A program made the position numbers and the translations under genes. A stretch of DNA of 53,436 nucleotides from an uncultured Pseudomonadota bacterium (lineage in GTDB: Bacteria > Pseudomonadota > Gammaproteobacteria > Enterobacterales > Succinivibrionaceae): contig OMYE01000026.1 of assembly GCA_900315145.1 (NCBI GenBank), forward strand, positions 1-53,436, written 5' to 3'. The notes beneath the pieces are model-generated. The model was given only the letters and a program-made list of their open reading frames with translations, ran no database searches and had not been told where the DNA came from. Shown one piece after another: positions 1 through 9,327 of this stretch (position 1 is its first letter; each line of letters opens with the position of its first letter).

Positions 1-456
1 ATAAATATATTTATTCAGATGATACGTCTTAAAATTATCATATACTGAGCACTTTATAATCTTACTCTTTTACGGCTGAACGAAGTTCTGTAGTCTTAAC
101 TAGTGACAGATACAACAGCGTTCATGCGGCGTGATCTGTTTAATACAGACTTTGCAGAAGTTGGTGAGAGAGTTGAGTTAGAAACAGTTCCAGTTTTTTC
201 AGACAGGAATGTGACAGCACGTAAAAGGTGTTTATTAACCGAGCTGTTATCATGTTATAATAACTGGACTTTTTCATGGTGATTTTACCTGATGTGATGT
301 TATGGAATTACTGTGATTTTTAAGGAATGAAAATACGGAGCTGTGGTTTGAATTCACAACTCTGTTTATTTAAGGTGTAGAGATCATTGCTGTGTCCTGA
401 AGAGAAATTCATAATCTTCAGGGACAGATTGTTCATAATGAGAAGGAGATGCTTCA
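1..456. other. Left-edge non-coding region upstream of luxS
   Basis: No convincing reading frame is present. The one clear structure is a hairpin at 335-365: ACGGAG and TGTG arms pair with CACA and CTCTGT around one C-A mismatch. It is followed by TTTATTT. It could be the terminator of a gene left of the window or part of the luxS leader. Confidence 0.4.
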
Positions 457-984
457 ATGGACGGACTGATACCGAGTTTTTCAGTTGACCATAATCGTAT
501 AGTGCCGGGAATATTTACCAGCAGGGTGGATGACGTCGGAGGTAATAAAGTAACCACATATGACATCAGAATGCTCAGACCAAATAAAGAACCTGCTGTA
601 GATGTGGCAGCAATGCATTCCCTTGAGCACGTTATTGCAACCTTCCTCAGAAATGATCCTGACTGGAAGGATGAAATTATATACTGGGGACCGATGGGAT
701 GTCTTACAGGATTTTATCTTATTCTGAAAGGTAATCTCCCTCCTAAGGATATTTATGATCTGATATTAAGGGCATTTAAATCGGTAGCCGATGCTGAAAA
801 TGTTCCGGGAGCATCAGCTGTGAACTGCGGCAATTATCTTATGCATAATCTCGCCATGGCAAAATGGTATGCGGAAAGATTTGTGGAATATCTTGTTTCG
901 AATGCTGACAATCCGGAAATGTATGAATATCCGAAAACTACCAGACTAGTAACTGAAAAAGGTCAGAATTTCTACGATTCATAG
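457..984 (+). CDS. luxS: S-ribosylhomocysteine lyase LuxS
   Basis: LuxS cleaves S-ribosylhomocysteine to homocysteine and DPD, the precursor of autoinducer-2, in the cytosolic activated-methyl cycle. The 175-residue product has the metal-binding HxxEH motif (His54, Glu57, His58), the catalytic Cys82 in PMGCLTGFY and the third metal ligand Cys124 in CGNY. Start: AAGGAGA lies about 8 bases before the ATG. The sequence style (VDHNRIVPGIF, YWGPMGC, DCGNY-like NCGNY, MAKW) resembles the Firmicutes/Bacteroidetes/Bifidobacterium LuxS branch, as I remember it, more than the enterobacterial one. That suggests, but does not prove, horizontal acquisition. No lsr or other AI-2 genes are adjacent. A strong terminator follows directly, so it is probably monocistronic. 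Identity is near certain; its origin is inference. Confidence 0.96.
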   Translation: MDGLIPSFSVDHNRIVPGIFTSRVDDVGGNKVTTYDIRMLRPNKEPAVDVAAMHSLEHVIATFLRNDPDWKDEIIYWGPMGCLTGFYLILKGNLPPKDIYDLILRAFKSVADAENVPGASAVNCGNYLMHNLAMAKWYAERFVEYLVSNADNPEMYEYPKTTRLVTEKGQNFYDS

Positions 985-1021
985 GATTTAATCTAATAGT
1001 ATTTTTTGTCAGGATAATGCT

Positions 1022-1057
1022 ACCGCTGCTGATCTTGGGATTGGTGGCGGTTTTTTT
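1022..1057 (+). terminator. Intrinsic terminator of luxS
   Basis: The arms starting CCGC at 1023 and ending GCGG at 1050 form a 12-bp stem including G-U pairs around a TTGG loop. Seven T follow directly. Confidence 0.8.
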
Positions 1058-1569
1058 ATGTGCTGAGCGCACAAAGAACTGAGAGGTGATCAATTTTTTT
1101 ATTCCTGTTTTGCTGAATACAGTAAAACAGGATATTTCTTTATGCTTATATGTTTAAAACGGAAATCTCTTATTGGGATAATATTCCGTAATGGAAGGAG
1201 CGGACAACGCTCCGGTAAATACGTCTGCAGAGAACCTTTTGAATATCTTTTACGCAATAATTGTATAGTCAGTCTGAGTTTTAACAGCAAAAAGCAACTA
1301 TATCAGTCAGTATAAACGTAATAATTATATACTATGTAGAAAATTGGTTAATTGTGCTAAATATAGACGAAATCGGAAGAAAAAGACAGTTTAGTCATTT
1401 CCTTGTTTATGGTGTTTTTTGGGGTGACATTTCTGAAAAATAGAGTGTATGGCATGTGTATACGTAGAGATGTCGCCGTAATTATAAATTCAGGCATCGT
1501 TAACTGAGATTCATTAAAGCTGTTATTTTATTTAAAAAAGTTAAGTTAATATACTTGAGGACTACAGGA
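1058..1569. other. Non-coding gap with two strong hairpins
   Basis: No gene is recognised. The stretch 1103-1132 is a nearly perfect hairpin: TCCTGTTTT pairs with AAAACAGGA, then a G-T pair and CTG/CAG around an AATA loop, followed by a T-rich stretch. A second hairpin at 1197-1213 pairs GGAGCG with CGCTCC around GACAA. They could be a back-up terminator or part of a small RNA. The rest is AT-rich leader for the macroglobulin gene. Confidence 0.4.
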
Positions 1570-4500
1570 ATGAAATTATCAAAGCTAGCATTGGCGTTAC
1601 TGACTGTTACCTCCGGTGAGGCTGTTTATGCAGCCACCGGCGGTCAGTTGGATGTACTGAGAACTATAGATCAGAATCAGACCGGTTCAGCAACCACCTG
1701 TCTCATAATGACAGACAGCATGGATCAGAGCAATACGTCAAAGACCCTTCTGCCTTATGTTACTGCTTTGAATTTAGATACGGGTAAAAAACAGGATATA
1801 GATGTTACTGCTGATGGAAGATCTCTTTGTATTGCAGGTCTGGATTTCGGTACTAAATATGAAATTACTTTAAAGAAAGGTATTAGATCCGACAGTAACA
1901 ACAGACTGTTGTCTGACAGAACTGTAAATATCACTACCATAGATCATAAGGAAACAGTGAGCTTCCTGTCCGGTAATATCATGTCTGCCAATACACCTGA
2001 CAAGAAGGTGGCAGTTGAAAGCATTAATATGGACAAGTTTCAGGTTACCCTTTATAAAATTTCAACTGCTGATTTAAACAACTATACCAGCAGAGCAACA
2101 GAAGAATTTGAATATAAGTGGGACAGCTTGGAATATATCAAATCTCATGGTAAGTTTGTCGGTACCAAAGAATATACTGTTAAGGGAAAACCTAATAGTA
2201 AGCAGCTTACGATGATAGATCTAAAGGATTTTGCAAACAGCATCGGTTCAGGTATATATGCGCTGATGATAACTTCAGTTGATACTGAGAAGTGTGATGC
2301 GTCAGATGAATGTATTACCAAGTTATTAGATGACTACAAAAGTATTGCATTAGTGAAATCTGTAGTGATTTCTGATATCGGTCTGACTACTTATGAGAAA
2401 AAGAAAGGTATTGATATAGCGGTAAGATCCTTGAGTTCCGCTCAGCCTATTGCCAATGCCAAAGCTGTTCTGGTGAGCGCCAGCAATGAGGTGCTGGCAA
2501 CAGTTACCACTGATGCCAACGGTTATGCCCATTTCAGTAAAGAAGTTACAGGCGGTGTAAATTCACAACAGCCGGTTTTAATCAATGTTAGCAACGGAGC
2601 TGATTTCTACAGTCAGGATTTACGTTTGAATTCTCTGACCATCGAGAATATAGAAACCGATTATTCACAGCCTGCTTCAGATTTTAAGGTATATGCGTAT
2701 ACCAATAGAACTATGGTTCGTCCCGGTGAAAAAGTTTATTACGAGGCAATTGTTCGTAATGCTAAAACGTTAAAGGCGGCGGATCTGAAGACCTTAAAGC
2801 TGATGATCTACAGACCTGACGGTCTTCTGTTTAAAGAGGTTTCATTAAGCAAGCCTGTCAGCGGAGGTTTTGACTATGAATTCTCTTTTGATGAAAATGC
2901 TCCTTTAGGTTCATGGAGATTTGTACTGGGTTACGATAAGAAAAAGACTTTGAGTTCCACCAAGGTCTTGGTGGACAATTTTATTCCGTCAAGTATCGAA
3001 CCGGAAATCGTACTCGGTAAAAAGTTCATGAGTATAAATGATGATGTCAAGGTTCATACAAAGTTTATCTATGATGCTCCGGCACCGGATATTGACGTTT
3101 CCGGCTACTACGAAGTTGTTCCTGACAATTATCCTGTGGAAAAGTACAGCGACTACTACTTCGGTCCGAATCAGAAGGATGCCCAGAATCTTAACTTCTA
3201 TAATTCTCTTGACGGAGTACGTACAGACAACAGTGGTAATGCCTTTATCAGTTTAAGTGATATCAAACCAGAGGATTTCCCTAGAAAAGTCACCCTGAAT
3301 ATTAATGTTACTGATCCTAATTCCAAGATTCTTTCAAAAAGAAAGGAATTCAAGCTGCAGTATGCTCAGCAGATGGTCGGTTTGAAGAGCGGCTTTAAGA
3401 AAGATGATCCTTATTCATCCGATATGGGGGTAATTATTGCCGATCAGAGCGGCAAACTGTACAAAGGTGATGTAAATTATGCTATTTTCAAGAGAAACAT
3501 CACTTATCATTTTGTGTACGAAAACGGTTCATGGAATTACATGAGAAACGAATATCTGACACCGATTACCTCAGGAAGTCTCAAGGTTAATGCAGATACT
3601 GGGGCTAGAATATCACACAAGTTTGATGACGGCAGATATGTAGTAAAGGCGACTGTAGGTGATCAGACCACATCAATGGATTTTGATGTCGGTTCAATTT
3701 CATACATCGATACAAAGTACCCGGACAGATTTGACCTGTATACCGACAAGAAGACGTATAAGGAAAATGATACTGCATATTTCGAGTTTGACAGTGGTTA
3801 TGACGGTTTTGCAGATTTGATGCTGGATACAGATTCCACCAATAACCTCTATCATTTTGCAGTCAAGAAAGGACATAATAAGCTGCCTTTAAAGATAAGC
3901 GGCATCAGTAACGGATGTTATGCAATTCTTTCAACATATTCTGCAAATGAGCATAAGTATCTAGGTTCACGCAGAGCAATAGGCGTGGCATTTATTGAAA
4001 TGGACAAGAGTGACAGCATATTAAAGGTAAGTGCTGAAATTCCAGACAGTGTTAAGCCGAACTCCGGAGTGGATATAAAGGTTAAGGTTGATAATGCGGA
4101 AAATGACACGTACATTACTGCTGCGCTGATTGACAAGGGAATACTGAGCATCAATAATCAGAAGGCTCCTTCTCCTGATAAGTATATATTCAACAAGAAG
4201 GATTTCAGTGCCAGAATTTATGATCCGTATTCATTTATCATGAAGAGTGTTGACCGTACTGGTCAGGGTTATGGTGATGAAGGCGAGGATCTGGCTCTTG
4301 GTGCTCCTTCTCTGGCTAACATTACCAAGAATCTGATGTCATACTACACTCACAAGGTCAAGGTGGAAAACGGTTATGCTACAATCCACTATGACTTAGG
4401 TGATGTAAGCAGTACTGCTTCATTTATGGTAAGTGCCTGGTCTCCTAACAAGTTAGGTTCATTCAGTAAGGATGTTCCTGTTAAGGACAGTGCTGTAACC

Positions 4501-6303
4501 AGACTTAACATGCCTTATTATATGCATCGCGGTGATGTGATAGATGCTGATCTTTCCGTTAATAATCTAAGCGGCAGGGCCGGTACCTATAATTATACCG
4601 TAAGCTGCGGCGGTACCTTGAAGTGTCAGGCTTCCGGTAATGTCCAGGTGAATGACGGCGCTCTTTCAAAGGTTCCGGTGAAGGTCGATGCGCTTCAGGT
4701 CGGCGGCGGATATGTGGATATTGCTGTTAAGTCCGGCGAATACAGCTTTAACACCAGAAGGGAAATATCTGTTATCAGTCCGTTATCCAAGGTCCTGGAG
4801 AGCAAGATTAAATTTATCGATGCAAACAAGTCCGTTAATGTTAATTTCAACAACATATATGAGGACGGTGCGCAGGTTTCTGCCCAGTTCGGTAAATTCC
4901 CGTTATCTGATATTTCCAGACTGACAAATGCTATTCTTGACGATGAAAGCATCTTCACCAGTATCTATAAAAAGTCATCTCAAGGTCTTTCTATTCTTGA
5001 TGTTCTTCTGGCTTCAGAGACAAGTAAGACTGCAGATCCGAAACGTATTAACGAGATGAAGAAGTTCATTAACGATAATGTATCATGGGTTCAGTCACAC
5101 ATAGATTCATCAGGCTATATCAATTATGACAGTTTCTCATATTACAAGGAAAACTATTATGCTACAGCTTATGCCGCACTCTTCCTTGTAGAAGCTGACA
5201 AGGCCGGTTTCAATGTTAACAAGTCCGTGCTTCATCTGCTTAAAGACAGTATGATTGAACATGAAACTGATGACAGTGATAACATTGCTGCTCTGTCCAT
5301 GTATGTGCTGGCTAAAATGGGCGTGAATGTCAAGACCAACGCTATCTACAAGTTTGATGAAACCTTCAACAAGGATAAGCGTGAAATAGAGGCATTCAGC
5401 TACTATGCCGATATATTCGGTATGTACGGTGATACCGCAAGACAGAAACAGGCTCTGGCTATGGGTATTAAGACTTTGAATGAAGTTTATGAAAAGTACA
5501 ACATTGCTTCAAACAAGGTCAGACTCTATGATGATATTAATTACTTCAAGAGTGTGCTGCTGCATTTCCCATACGGTATCAATAATGTAAGTCATGAAGC
5601 ACTGGCTCTGATTAGAGCTTCATTTAAAGCCAAGTCATCAGATGGTCTGGATAAACTGTTCAATTATCTTAGCAGTAATGAATCATACAGTGATGCCAAT
5701 AACTACCTGATTATTGATATCTCCACCAATAACAAAACTCCAAGATCATCAGCCAAGTATTCACTGAAGAATAATACCGTAACGGTAAGCAATTCCTCAT
5801 CTGAACCTGCAGTGGTGACTCTCAGTGTTAATGATTATGTAACCAAGGAAACCCTGTATGACGGCAATGTTCGTCTGACTCAGCGTTTCTATGATTCCAA
5901 GGGGAAGGAAATAGTCGGTCCGGTTAACCTGAAGGTTAATGAGGATGTACTGGTGGTTAATACCTTCAAGTTTAAGAACCCGTTCAACGGCAAGGTGGTG
6001 ATGGAAAACAAGATTCCTGCCAATACTGTGCTTGTTGATATTCTTGACAGCAGAAAGATTGAGAAACTGTATCCTACTAGGTTGAATGCCAAGGAATTCG
6101 GTTACGCAAATGTAAACAAGAGTGACGTCGGTTTTGTATCAACTCAGGATGTCTATAATCAGAATGCCGTTTCTGTAGGTTATCTGATTAAGGGGGCTCA
6201 TAAAGGTGTTTCCTCTCCGTTAATGAGCAGCGGTTATATCAACAGACTCGGCTATAAAATGTATAATGCATACAATGGTTCCCAGTCAGTTATTGTTAAG
6301 TAA
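1570..6303 (+). CDS. Alpha-2-macroglobulin family protein, thioester-less, periplasmic
   Basis: A large bacterial alpha-2-macroglobulin (MG2/MG3/MG-domain chain with a C-terminal alpha-alpha toroid and receptor-binding-like domain), thought to trap proteases in the periplasm. I place the start at ATG 1570 (1577 residues) because GAGGA sits 8 bases upstream; an in-frame TTG at 1555 overlaps that ribosome site. The N-terminus (MKLSKLALALLTVTSGEAVYA) is a typical signal peptide without a lipobox, unlike lipoprotein E. coli YfhM. In the thioester region, about residues 1117-1145, the expected C-x-E-Q is absent and the sequence reads DDESIFTSIYKK. It should therefore work non-covalently, as is believed for YfaS-type homologues. 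pbpC follows after 14 bases, as in the E. coli yfhM-pbpC operon, so a role alongside cell-wall repair is likely. The family is sure; the biological target is unknown. Confidence 0.88.
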   Translation: MKLSKLALALLTVTSGEAVYAATGGQLDVLRTIDQNQTGSATTCLIMTDSMDQSNTSKTLLPYVTALNLDTGKKQDIDVTADGRSLCIAGLDFGTKYEITLKKGIRSDSNNRLLSDRTVNITTIDHKETVSFLSGNIMSANTPDKKVAVESINMDKFQVTLYKISTADLNNYTSRATEEFEYKWDSLEYIKSHGKFVGTKEYTVKGKPNSKQLTMIDLKDFANSIGSGIYALMITSVDTEKCDASDECITKLLDDYKSIALVKSVVISDIGLTTYEKKKGIDIAVRSLSSAQPIANAKAVLVSASNEVLATVTTDANGYAHFSKEVTGGVNSQQPVLINVSNGADFYSQDLRLNSLTIENIETDYSQPASDFKVYAYTNRTMVRPGEKVYYEAIVRNAKTLKAADLKTLKLMIYRPDGLLFKEVSLSKPVSGGFDYEFSFDENAPLGSWRFVLGYDKKKTLSSTKVLVDNFIPSSIEPEIVLGKKFMSINDDVKVHTKFIYDAPAPDIDVSGYYEVVPDNYPVEKYSDYYFGPNQKDAQNLNFYNSLDGVRTDNSGNAFISLSDIKPEDFPRKVTLNINVTDPNSKILSKRKEFKLQYAQQMVGLKSGFKKDDPYSSDMGVIIADQSGKLYKGDVNYAIFKRNITYHFVYENGSWNYMRNEYLTPITSGSLKVNADTGARISHKFDDGRYVVKATVGDQTTSMDFDVGSISYIDTKYPDRFDLYTDKKTYKENDTAYFEFDSGYDGFADLMLDTDSTNNLYHFAVKKGHNKLPLKISGISNGCYAILSTYSANEHKYLGSRRAIGVAFIEMDKSDSILKVSAEIPDSVKPNSGVDIKVKVDNAENDTYITAALIDKGILSINNQKAPSPDKYIFNKKDFSARIYDPYSFIMKSVDRTGQGYGDEGEDLALGAPSLANITKNLMSYYTHKVKVENGYATIHYDLGDVSSTASFMVSAWSPNKLGSFSKDVPVKDSAVTRLNMPYYMHRGDVIDADLSVNNLSGRAGTYNYTVSCGGTLKCQASGNVQVNDGALSKVPVKVDALQVGGGYVDIAVKSGEYSFNTRREISVISPLSKVLESKIKFIDANKSVNVNFNNIYEDGAQVSAQFGKFPLSDISRLTNAILDDESIFTSIYKKSSQGLSILDVLLASETSKTADPKRINEMKKFINDNVSWVQSHIDSSGYINYDSFSYYKENYYATAYAALFLVEADKAGFNVNKSVLHLLKDSMIEHETDDSDNIAALSMYVLAKMGVNVKTNAIYKFDETFNKDKREIEAFSYYADIFGMYGDTARQKQALAMGIKTLNEVYEKYNIASNKVRLYDDINYFKSVLLHFPYGINNVSHEALALIRASFKAKSSDGLDKLFNYLSSNESYSDANNYLIIDISTNNKTPRSSAKYSLKNNTVTVSNSSSEPAVVTLSVNDYVTKETLYDGNVRLTQRFYDSKGKEIVGPVNLKVNEDVLVVNTFKFKNPFNGKVVMENKIPANTVLVDILDSRKIEKLYPTRLNAKEFGYANVNKSDVGFVSTQDVYNQNAVSVGYLIKGAHKGVSSPLMSSGYINRLGYKMYNAYNGSQSVIVK

Positions 6304-6317
6304 TATCATACATTTGC

Positions 6318-8336
6318 ATGAAGCAGTTTTTTAAATTAAAGCTGCTGATGACATTAACAGCCATGATGGTAATCATCATGGCTGCTTTGTGTTATATCAG
6401 CATAAATGAGCTCGATTATTCGCTGTTGGATAAAAGATCGCGGGTACTCTATGCCGCAGACGGCTCGGTTATAGGCTATTCGTTATCAGAGGACAGTGAT
6501 GCCTACCGTTTTTATACCAGAGTGGATGAGGTAAGTCCTCTGTATATTCAGATGCTTCTGGTGAATGAGGATAAAAATTTTTATCATCACTGCGGGGTGG
6601 ATTTTTTATCGCTTATAAGAGCTACGTTCAGTAATCTGCGCAGTGGCAGAATTACCTCCGGAGGTTCTACTATTGCCATGCAGGTGGTTAAAAAGTTAAC
6701 CGGTCATGAAAGAACCTACTTCAACAAGCTTAAAGAGATTATTCAGGCTATCTACATAACTAAAAAGTTCGGCAGGGAAAAGGTTCTTGAATGGTATCTG
6801 ACTATTGCTCCGTACGGTTCTAACATCGAAGGGGTGAAGGCCGCTTCACTGAGGTGGTTTAATCATCTTCCTGATAAAATGACCCCGTCCGAGGCGGCGC
6901 TGCTTACTGCTCTGCCGAGGGCTCCGGAATATATACGTCCGGACAGAAATCATAAGGCTACACTGTATTATAAAAATGAGGTGCTGAAAAATTCATACGG
7001 CAAGATGGTTTTCAGTGATGACGTGTGGAAGGCATCTCTTAAGGATGAGATTCCGGACAGACTGCATCCTATAGTTAAAAGTGAGAGCACTCTGGCGGCA
7101 TACCTTTTTTCAAGAACGGCAGACAGGGAAATATACAGCTACATCGATCCGAAAATACAGGAAATCCTGCAGAATCAGGCCGGAATATTTCATGAAAACC
7201 ATCAGGATGGAGCGGTACTTTCCGCAGTAGTGCTGGATGCCTCCAGTCACCGGATAACCGGGGTGCTGGGCTCCTCTGATCTGCAGGTTACCCAGATGTG
7301 TCTCCCTTTCTATCGTCGTTCACCAGGATCTTCATTAAAGCCTTTTGCCTATGGAATGGCATTTAATGAAGGAAAACTGCATCCACGGACGATACTTCAC
7401 GATAATACCAGACTGTACGGCTCCTGGAAACCGAGTAATTTTACCAACAGATTTATGGGGAAGGTTTCGGCTGATAAGGCACTGACTCTGTCACTGAATC
7501 TGCCGGCTCTTGAGGTACTTAATCTTATAGGTCCGCATAATTTTCTAAGCACACTTAATAAAAACAGGCAGAGAGTGTATGTTCGCAATAATGCGGCGGA
7601 TTATTCAATTGTTCTCGGCAGTGCGGATATAAATCTTGTGGATCTGGCGGAATTATATGCCATGCTTAATGAAGACGGTGTTCTGCACAGCTATGCCCTG
7701 ACAGTAGATCCGGAAAAACGGAATGATGAGGCGGTAAAAATGATGTCTCCGGAAAGTGCCAGAGCTGTATTTGAAATACTCAAGGATACACCCCGTCCGC
7801 CGAACGGTATAAATATGGAGAATGTTTCGTACAAAACCGGAACTTCTAGCAGATATGTCGATGCCCTTGCCACCGGAAGTCTTGGAAATTACACAGTGGC
7901 TGTTGCTGTGAGATTCCCGGATAACAGGGCCGGATATTATAAGTATTCCGGCTTGAAGGATGCCGCCCCGGTGCTTTTTGCCATATTAAACGAACTTCCT
8001 GTGAAGAATTTTGAAAAGAGAGAACTTTCAAGTGAACTGTTTGACAGTGTGGCTCCTGAGGGACTGGCGGAAACAGTCGAGGATAATAAAATTATTGACG
8101 ATAAGTCACTGCAGATTGTTTTTCCTAAAAACGGGGACACTGTTCTGCCGGACTACAACGGCAATATATTCATAAAATATACCGGAGGTGAAGGAAAGAT
8201 TTATTTAAATTATGAAGATGTTCAGAGTGAGAATGACTATTTTCATCCGGAAAGAGAGGGTTTTTACAGTATAAGTATTCTCGATGAAGCAGGACATTCC
8301 GATACTGTTAATTTCAGAGTGGTTCTTGATGAGTAA
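6318..8336 (+). CDS. pbpC: Penicillin-binding protein 1C (bifunctional class A PBP)
   Basis: A 672-residue inner-membrane peptidoglycan synthase. Order of parts: an N-terminal membrane anchor (about residues 8-30); a GT51 glycosyltransferase with EDKNFYHH (near 84) and GGSTIAMQ (near 114); a transpeptidase with SxxK in SPGSSLKP (near 337), SLN in TLSLNLP and KTGTS (near 505); and a C-terminal BiPBP_C-like beta domain (from about 600, IVFPKNGDTVLP). It is somewhat shorter than E. coli PbpC (about 770). No clear ribosome site precedes the ATG, and the gene starts 14 bases after the macroglobulin stop, so translational coupling is likely. The pairing with an alpha-2-macroglobulin is the classic context for PbpC. 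Confidence 0.93.
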   Translation: MKQFFKLKLLMTLTAMMVIIMAALCYISINELDYSLLDKRSRVLYAADGSVIGYSLSEDSDAYRFYTRVDEVSPLYIQMLLVNEDKNFYHHCGVDFLSLIRATFSNLRSGRITSGGSTIAMQVVKKLTGHERTYFNKLKEIIQAIYITKKFGREKVLEWYLTIAPYGSNIEGVKAASLRWFNHLPDKMTPSEAALLTALPRAPEYIRPDRNHKATLYYKNEVLKNSYGKMVFSDDVWKASLKDEIPDRLHPIVKSESTLAAYLFSRTADREIYSYIDPKIQEILQNQAGIFHENHQDGAVLSAVVLDASSHRITGVLGSSDLQVTQMCLPFYRRSPGSSLKPFAYGMAFNEGKLHPRTILHDNTRLYGSWKPSNFTNRFMGKVSADKALTLSLNLPALEVLNLIGPHNFLSTLNKNRQRVYVRNNAADYSIVLGSADINLVDLAELYAMLNEDGVLHSYALTVDPEKRNDEAVKMMSPESARAVFEILKDTPRPPNGINMENVSYKTGTSSRYVDALATGSLGNYTVAVAVRFPDNRAGYYKYSGLKDAAPVLFAILNELPVKNFEKRELSSELFDSVAPEGLAETVEDNKIIDDKSLQIVFPKNGDTVLPDYNGNIFIKYTGGEGKIYLNYEDVQSENDYFHPEREGFYSISILDEAGHSDTVNFRVVLDE

Positions 8337-8342
8337 TTGATG

Positions 8343-8380
8343 AACGGCTGTCAGCAGTGGTGTACGGGCAGCCGTTTTTC
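8343..8380 (+). terminator. Intrinsic terminator of the macroglobulin-pbpC operon
   Basis: AACGGCTG pairs with CAGCCGTT across an 18-base loop and runs into TTTTT. Confidence 0.7.
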
Positions 8381-8472
8381 ATGAGATAAAGGCAGAGTTT
8401 TTTGTGATTTGCCACTTTTAAACCTGACACTTCCGGTCAGCATGACAGGAGGCTTTCTGAAAAAATCCTGTT

Positions 8473-9327
8473 TTATTCTCCGTCAGTATCTTTATCGGGG
8501 GTATCTCCGGTATTTTCATCTGAGTCCATAAACTGCTGCAGCAGACTGGCTACACTGTTTTTAGAGAGACCTCCGGAGGTAATTCCCTCAAATATGGATG
8601 TAGCCTCGGAAGCCTCGTCATTATTGAATCCCAGGGAAAGAGCTGACTTTTTGAATTCGGCAGGAGTGTCCAGAGCTTTTTTATTGCCTGATTTCATGAT
8701 GGCTTTAAGAATCTTTTTGAAAACATTCAGATAGCTTTTTCTGGCGCTTTTTGTCCCAAAAACAGCTTTGACAATGGAATTGGTGAGAGTTTCGCTCTGG
8801 CTGGTTTTTCTTGAACGGGTTGATTTGGATTTGGCGGAGCCTGATGAACCGAAAATCCCGTTAACAATTGAACCGAGGAGTCCACCGGTTTTTTTTCTGG
8901 TTGTTTTCTTTGTACCCAGAAAGGAATCTACTATTGAACCGAATATTTTTTCACACAGCGGTTCGTCATTTCTGCGTCTTCTTCTGGCTGTTCCGGAGGA
9001 TGTGGTTCTTGTTGTGGTTGTTCTAGTGGTAGTGGTTCTGGTGGTTACAGTGCTTTTTCTGCGAGAGGCTGTTTTTTTCTTTCTGGCTACCAGGTCGAAC
9101 ATGGTGAGGTTATCGGAATTATCACCGGTTCCAGCAGATCCAACAGTATTTTTTTTGACATTATTGACGGCATCTTTAAAAAATCCCGGACCGTCACTGT
9201 CACTTGGACTGTTTGCCCCCGCACGGTTTGCTGGAGAATCTGATGCATCGTCGTCATCTAGTTCTCCCGTCTGTTCTTTGGATATTTTTGTCAGTATATC
9301 TACGAAATTATCAAAATCCGCGGCCAT
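8473..9327 (-). CDS. Unrecognised protein with Thr/Arg-rich tract and three hydrophobic SIV..(F/L)G repeats
   Basis: I do not recognise this 284-residue protein. GGAGA lies 6 bases before the ATG, supporting the start. It has a strongly acidic N-terminus (D/E/S-rich, residues 20-50), a K/R cluster (82-92), a low-complexity Thr/Arg tract (93-119, repeating TTTR) ending in five Arg, and three short repeats: IFGSIVDSFLG (128-138), LLGSIVNGIFG (150-160) and LTNSIVKAVFG (181-191). The first two repeats are followed by K/R/S/T-rich linkers and the third by a shorter basic stretch. A basic helix (FKKILKAIMKSG, 203-214), a predicted helical C-terminal part and an acidic tail follow. There is no signal peptide or clear membrane span. 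The repeats loosely recall the Gly-rich C-terminal tail of YjgR/HerA-like ATPases; this is only a resemblance. Nucleic acid or membrane binding is possible. It stands alone between pbpC (convergent) and relA. Confidence 0.75.
   Translation of the reverse strand: MAADFDNFVDILTKISKEQTGELDDDDASDSPANRAGANSPSDSDGPGFFKDAVNNVKKNTVGSAGTGDNSDNLTMFDLVARKKKTASRRKSTVTTRTTTTRTTTTRTTSSGTARRRRRNDEPLCEKIFGSIVDSFLGTKKTTRKKTGGLLGSIVNGIFGSSGSAKSKSTRSRKTSQSETLTNSIVKAVFGTKSARKSYLNVFKKILKAIMKSGNKKALDTPAEFKKSALSLGFNNDEASEATSIFEGITSGGLSKNSVASLLQQFMDSDENTGDTPDKDTDGE

Noticed and set aside
1099-1290. A 63-codon minus-strand frame after luxS
   Set aside because: It overlaps the two hairpins, has no ribosome site and shows no recognisable protein.
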